Origin: CAYVQU01 sp964453155
GTDB lineage: Bacteria > Chloroflexota > Anaerolineae > Anaerolineales > UBA11858
NCBI GenBank assembly: GCA_964453155.1
Contig: CAYVQU010000200.1
Span: 1 to 8,849, forward strand
Length of the DNA: 8,849 nt
Direction of reading: 5' to 3'
The stretch's first letter is position 1, and every line of letters begins with the position of its first letter. The notes beneath the pieces are model-generated. The model did no database searches. It had not been told where the DNA came from and saw only the letters and a list, made by a program, of their open reading frames with translations. Positions 6,982 through 8,849 of this stretch are shown here, piece after piece. The translations under genes were made by a program, and so were the position numbers.

Positions 6982-7045
6982 CAGTTGTCAGTAATCGGTT
7001 AGCAGTGATCAGTCTCAAATACGGATTACTGCTCACTGTTTACGA
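6982..7045. repeat. Inverted pair of 7-base CAGT repeats between two genes
   Basis: Plus-strand CAGT starts at 6982, 6989, 7003 and 7010, with a degenerate CGGT at the expected 6996: five heptads. After a four-base gap, opposite-facing units start at 7021 (ACGG), 7028 (ACTG), 7035 (ACTG) and 7042 (ACGA), again every seven bases. CAGTAATC (6989-6996) and GATTACTG (7024-7031) are exact inverted copies and can form a hairpin. The repeat fills the whole 60-base gap and supplies the last codon and stop of the upstream gene. Confidence 0.8.
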
Positions 7046-8742
7046 ACTCTATCTTGCTCAAGTTTGAGTATGCGGCGCAGGATGGCGATCGAAGTCGCAT
7101 ACGTGGGGTCCATACCGAAATAGGAGAGGGTACTGGCCCCCAGGTTCTTGCCCTTACTCAGGGGAGTATCAGAGGCGTAATGTAGGATACCGAGATCGAA
7201 GGGGAGGCTATAGAGGTTGACGATTTCATCGCTGGGGTGCCGAGTGGGTCGAAACATCTCGTAGACGGCTGACAGATAGGGTCCGGCTTCCATTTCGATA
7301 TCGGTGTAGCCTTCGCGGTAGAAAACGTCCATATAGTCGGCGTTTTGGAGGAAAGTGCCCTGAACAGTGACCGATTTCTGGTTATCGAGGACAGTGCCAT
7401 AGACCAGATGGGGGGCGACATCCGCCGCGGTGAAAGCGTTTGGGTAAATATAGGTATTGCGAGAATGCTCGTCGTGAACAACACTGGGGATCATGACATC
7501 GCCAATGACAGCATTGAGGGTGGCCGCTTTCCCCAAAATATAAACACCTAAGATATCGCGGGCAAATTCCGAAACCTTTGAAAGGATGTTGTAGGCTCCC
7601 AACCCCAGGGGGTAGTCGATGTTGAGAATGACAGCGTCACTCTCGCACAGGCAGTTGGCGCCCAAATCGCATAAACGGGGGTCCATCCACTCGGGTTTAA
7701 GTTTGTTTAATTCTATGACCTGAACGTCGACATCGAAGAAATGTTCACTATCAACCCGGCGGATACCGATCATGCGTTCATAATCCACCCGGTCGGTGCG
7801 AGAAAGACCACCGGTCGTGGTTTGGAGATATTTTTTTAATAAATAGTAAAGGAAATTTTCTTGGCTGGACGGGACGTTGCGGGCTTGGATGTCGGTCCAC
7901 TCTTGTAACAAATCCTGATCCCGCGTATTCTCTAGAAATTCCAACAATTTGCTGCGGTGCTGAAGGGCAAAACCTGATAGCAAGTTGACCAAACTATGAG
8001 GATTACTCGAAATAAAATAAACCGGCCGCCCATAAATATCGGGACAGGTTTGCTCAAGATGATCCCACCAAGCATGGGTGGCCCGCCGATATTCACTCAG
8101 CGAGCCGCTTAACAAGCGAACTTTGAATTTTTGCGATTGGGCCGCAATCTGTTCTAAAGTTGGGATGAACTCCGAACCCCAGATGGTTCTCAGGCGTTGT
8201 AAATCATCTGGTGACATTTGCAGGACGGCAGCCAAACTTTCGAAGACCTGATCGTCACTTTCAGCTTCGGCAATGGTGATAGACTGCGGTCGCTGTTGCA
8301 GCAATCGGTGCAGCTTCCGCCACTCAATTTGATAGGCGGTCAACAGTGGAACAACATCATCAATATCGGAGCGGCTGGCAATGATCACTGCGAGGGTGAT
8401 GTCACCATCATAATAACAGCGCCGCCGCCGGGCCTTGGCCCGCACTTCCTCCCAGGCTTCGATATCCCCAACCCCTTCGCGTTCAAACACATTGGTGCTC
8501 TGCCCCAAAACAACCGTTTTAACCTGGGAAATACAATCGGGCAATCGTAACAGGCTGTATATAAAAGCCGACATATCTGGCGCGTTGTCACGCGCCCCCG
8601 GATGCAGCAGGGAGTTCATCCCGGAGTGGGCTTCCTCAAGGGTGCGAATTTGAACGTCGGAGGTTGAGCGCAGGAGAGAATAATACGTACGAGTATAAAG
8701 TTCGACTTCTTCGGAGGCGGTATTGGGGACAGTCCGTTCCAT
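7033..8742 (-). CDS. Uncharacterised protein with a nucleoside-phosphorylase-like C-terminal domain (probably DUF6909)
   Basis: From the ATG at 8742 it is 569 residues, with no signal peptide or membrane segment. The N-terminal part (to about 340) is mixed helical, with a basic RAKARRRR (101-108) and YQIEWRKLH (137-145), and I recognise no enzyme motif there. The C-terminal part (about 370-550) carries the pattern of the PNP/UDP phosphorylase / MTA-SAH nucleosidase fold: LGKAATLN..IGDVMIP (403-419), a following Asp D424, DIEMEAG (481-487) like the ribose-binding MEME segment, and ASD (523-525) where D525 would be the catalytic Asp. From memory it matches the uncharacterised family DUF6909. 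An ATG 60 bases upstream (8802) is in frame, but the extra 20 residues are His-rich, lack an SD and cover a perfect TATAAT, so 8742 is preferred; 8802 remains possible. The last codon and the TGA lie in a CAGT repeat. Confidence 0.8.
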   Translation of the reverse strand: MERTVPNTASEEVELYTRTYYSLLRSTSDVQIRTLEEAHSGMNSLLHPGARDNAPDMSAFIYSLLRLPDCISQVKTVVLGQSTNVFEREGVGDIEAWEEVRAKARRRRCYYDGDITLAVIIASRSDIDDVVPLLTAYQIEWRKLHRLLQQRPQSITIAEAESDDQVFESLAAVLQMSPDDLQRLRTIWGSEFIPTLEQIAAQSQKFKVRLLSGSLSEYRRATHAWWDHLEQTCPDIYGRPVYFISSNPHSLVNLLSGFALQHRSKLLEFLENTRDQDLLQEWTDIQARNVPSSQENFLYYLLKKYLQTTTGGLSRTDRVDYERMIGIRRVDSEHFFDVDVQVIELNKLKPEWMDPRLCDLGANCLCESDAVILNIDYPLGLGAYNILSKVSEFARDILGVYILGKAATLNAVIGDVMIPSVVHDEHSRNTYIYPNAFTAADVAPHLVYGTVLDNQKSVTVQGTFLQNADYMDVFYREGYTDIEMEAGPYLSAVYEMFRPTRHPSDEIVNLYSLPFDLGILHYASDTPLSKGKNLGASTLSYFGMDPTYATSIAILRRILKLEQDRVRKQ

Positions 8743-8849
8743 AAATAGATTATACTCGAAATGATGGTTTTTCTGGAAATGTCTGACAACTAAAGGGTGC
8801 ATTTCAACTTGGGGGTGAGTTGTAGGCCAAATGCCACATTTTATCGAAA
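8743..8849. other. Right-edge region upstream of the uncharacterised gene
   Basis: Holds the TATAAT box, the TGTCTGACAA motif (8780-8789) and an alternative in-frame ATG at 8802 with no SD. A further TAAAAT occurs near the edge on the minus strand (about 8838-8844). No other gene can be supported in the last 47 bases. Confidence 0.5.
8749..8754 (-). promoter_or_regulatory. TATAAT -10 box giving a leaderless start
   Basis: Minus-strand TATAAT (8754-8749) is a perfect -10 hexamer placed so that transcription would start at or next to the ATG at 8742. No SD precedes that ATG, which fits a leaderless message. A clear -35 hexamer at 16-18 bases is not visible; TTGTCA lies farther up at 29 bases. 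Confidence 0.4.

Noticed and set aside
6982..7045. CRISPR array or transposon end
   Set aside because: The unit is only seven bases with no spacers, and no transposase or target duplication is visible; it fits a short tandem repeat family.

Overview
The window carries four protein-coding genes, all on the minus strand, plus the tail of a possible plus-strand gene at the left edge. In minus-strand transcription order (right to left) they are: an uncharacterised protein whose C-terminal half carries nucleoside-phosphorylase-like signatures (7033-8742); a molybdopterin-binding subunit of the xanthine dehydrogenase / aldehyde oxidase family (4774-6972); a 1035-residue fusion of serine hydroxymethyltransferase and glycine-cleavage T-protein (1480-4587); and a PLP-dependent class I/II aminotransferase (149-1375). 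No RNA gene, CRISPR array, insertion sequence or phage gene is visible. Nearly all of the DNA is coding, and the longest gene-free stretch is 186 bases (4588-4773).

The style of the genes suggests an anaerobic Chloroflexota bacterium (Anaerolineae-like), probably from an environmental assembly. The reasons are the SHMT-GcvT fusion, a LysN-type aminotransferase and a stand-alone molybdenum hydroxylase large subunit. This assignment rests on remembered family patterns, not on a search.

Transcription units: the uncharacterised gene probably starts at a TATAAT box giving a leaderless or near-leaderless message, and the molybdenum hydroxylase follows 60 bases later. Those 60 bases are filled by 7-base-period CAGT repeats. 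The fusion gene has its own good sigma-70-like promoter (TTGACC-17-TAAAAT), a leader with a long hairpin, a strong ribosome binding site, and a strong intrinsic terminator after its stop. The aminotransferase then has its own strong ribosome binding site. A perfect 14-bp terminator faces it from the plus-strand side.

Functionally, the fusion joins production of 5,10-methylene-THF from glycine (T-protein) to its use for serine synthesis (SHMT). The aminotransferase handles amino acids. The phosphorylase-like protein and the xanthine-dehydrogenase-like subunit could both act on purines or nucleosides, but that link is inferred only from adjacency and fold signatures.

The most notable points are: (1) a 185-residue middle region of the fusion that looks like a partial second GcvT module; (2) nucleoside-phosphorylase motifs in a protein otherwise without assigned function; (3) a 7-base-period CAGT repeat that occurs both in the 7033/6972 intergenic gap and, in frame, inside the molybdenum hydroxylase gene; (4) a structured leader before the fusion gene.
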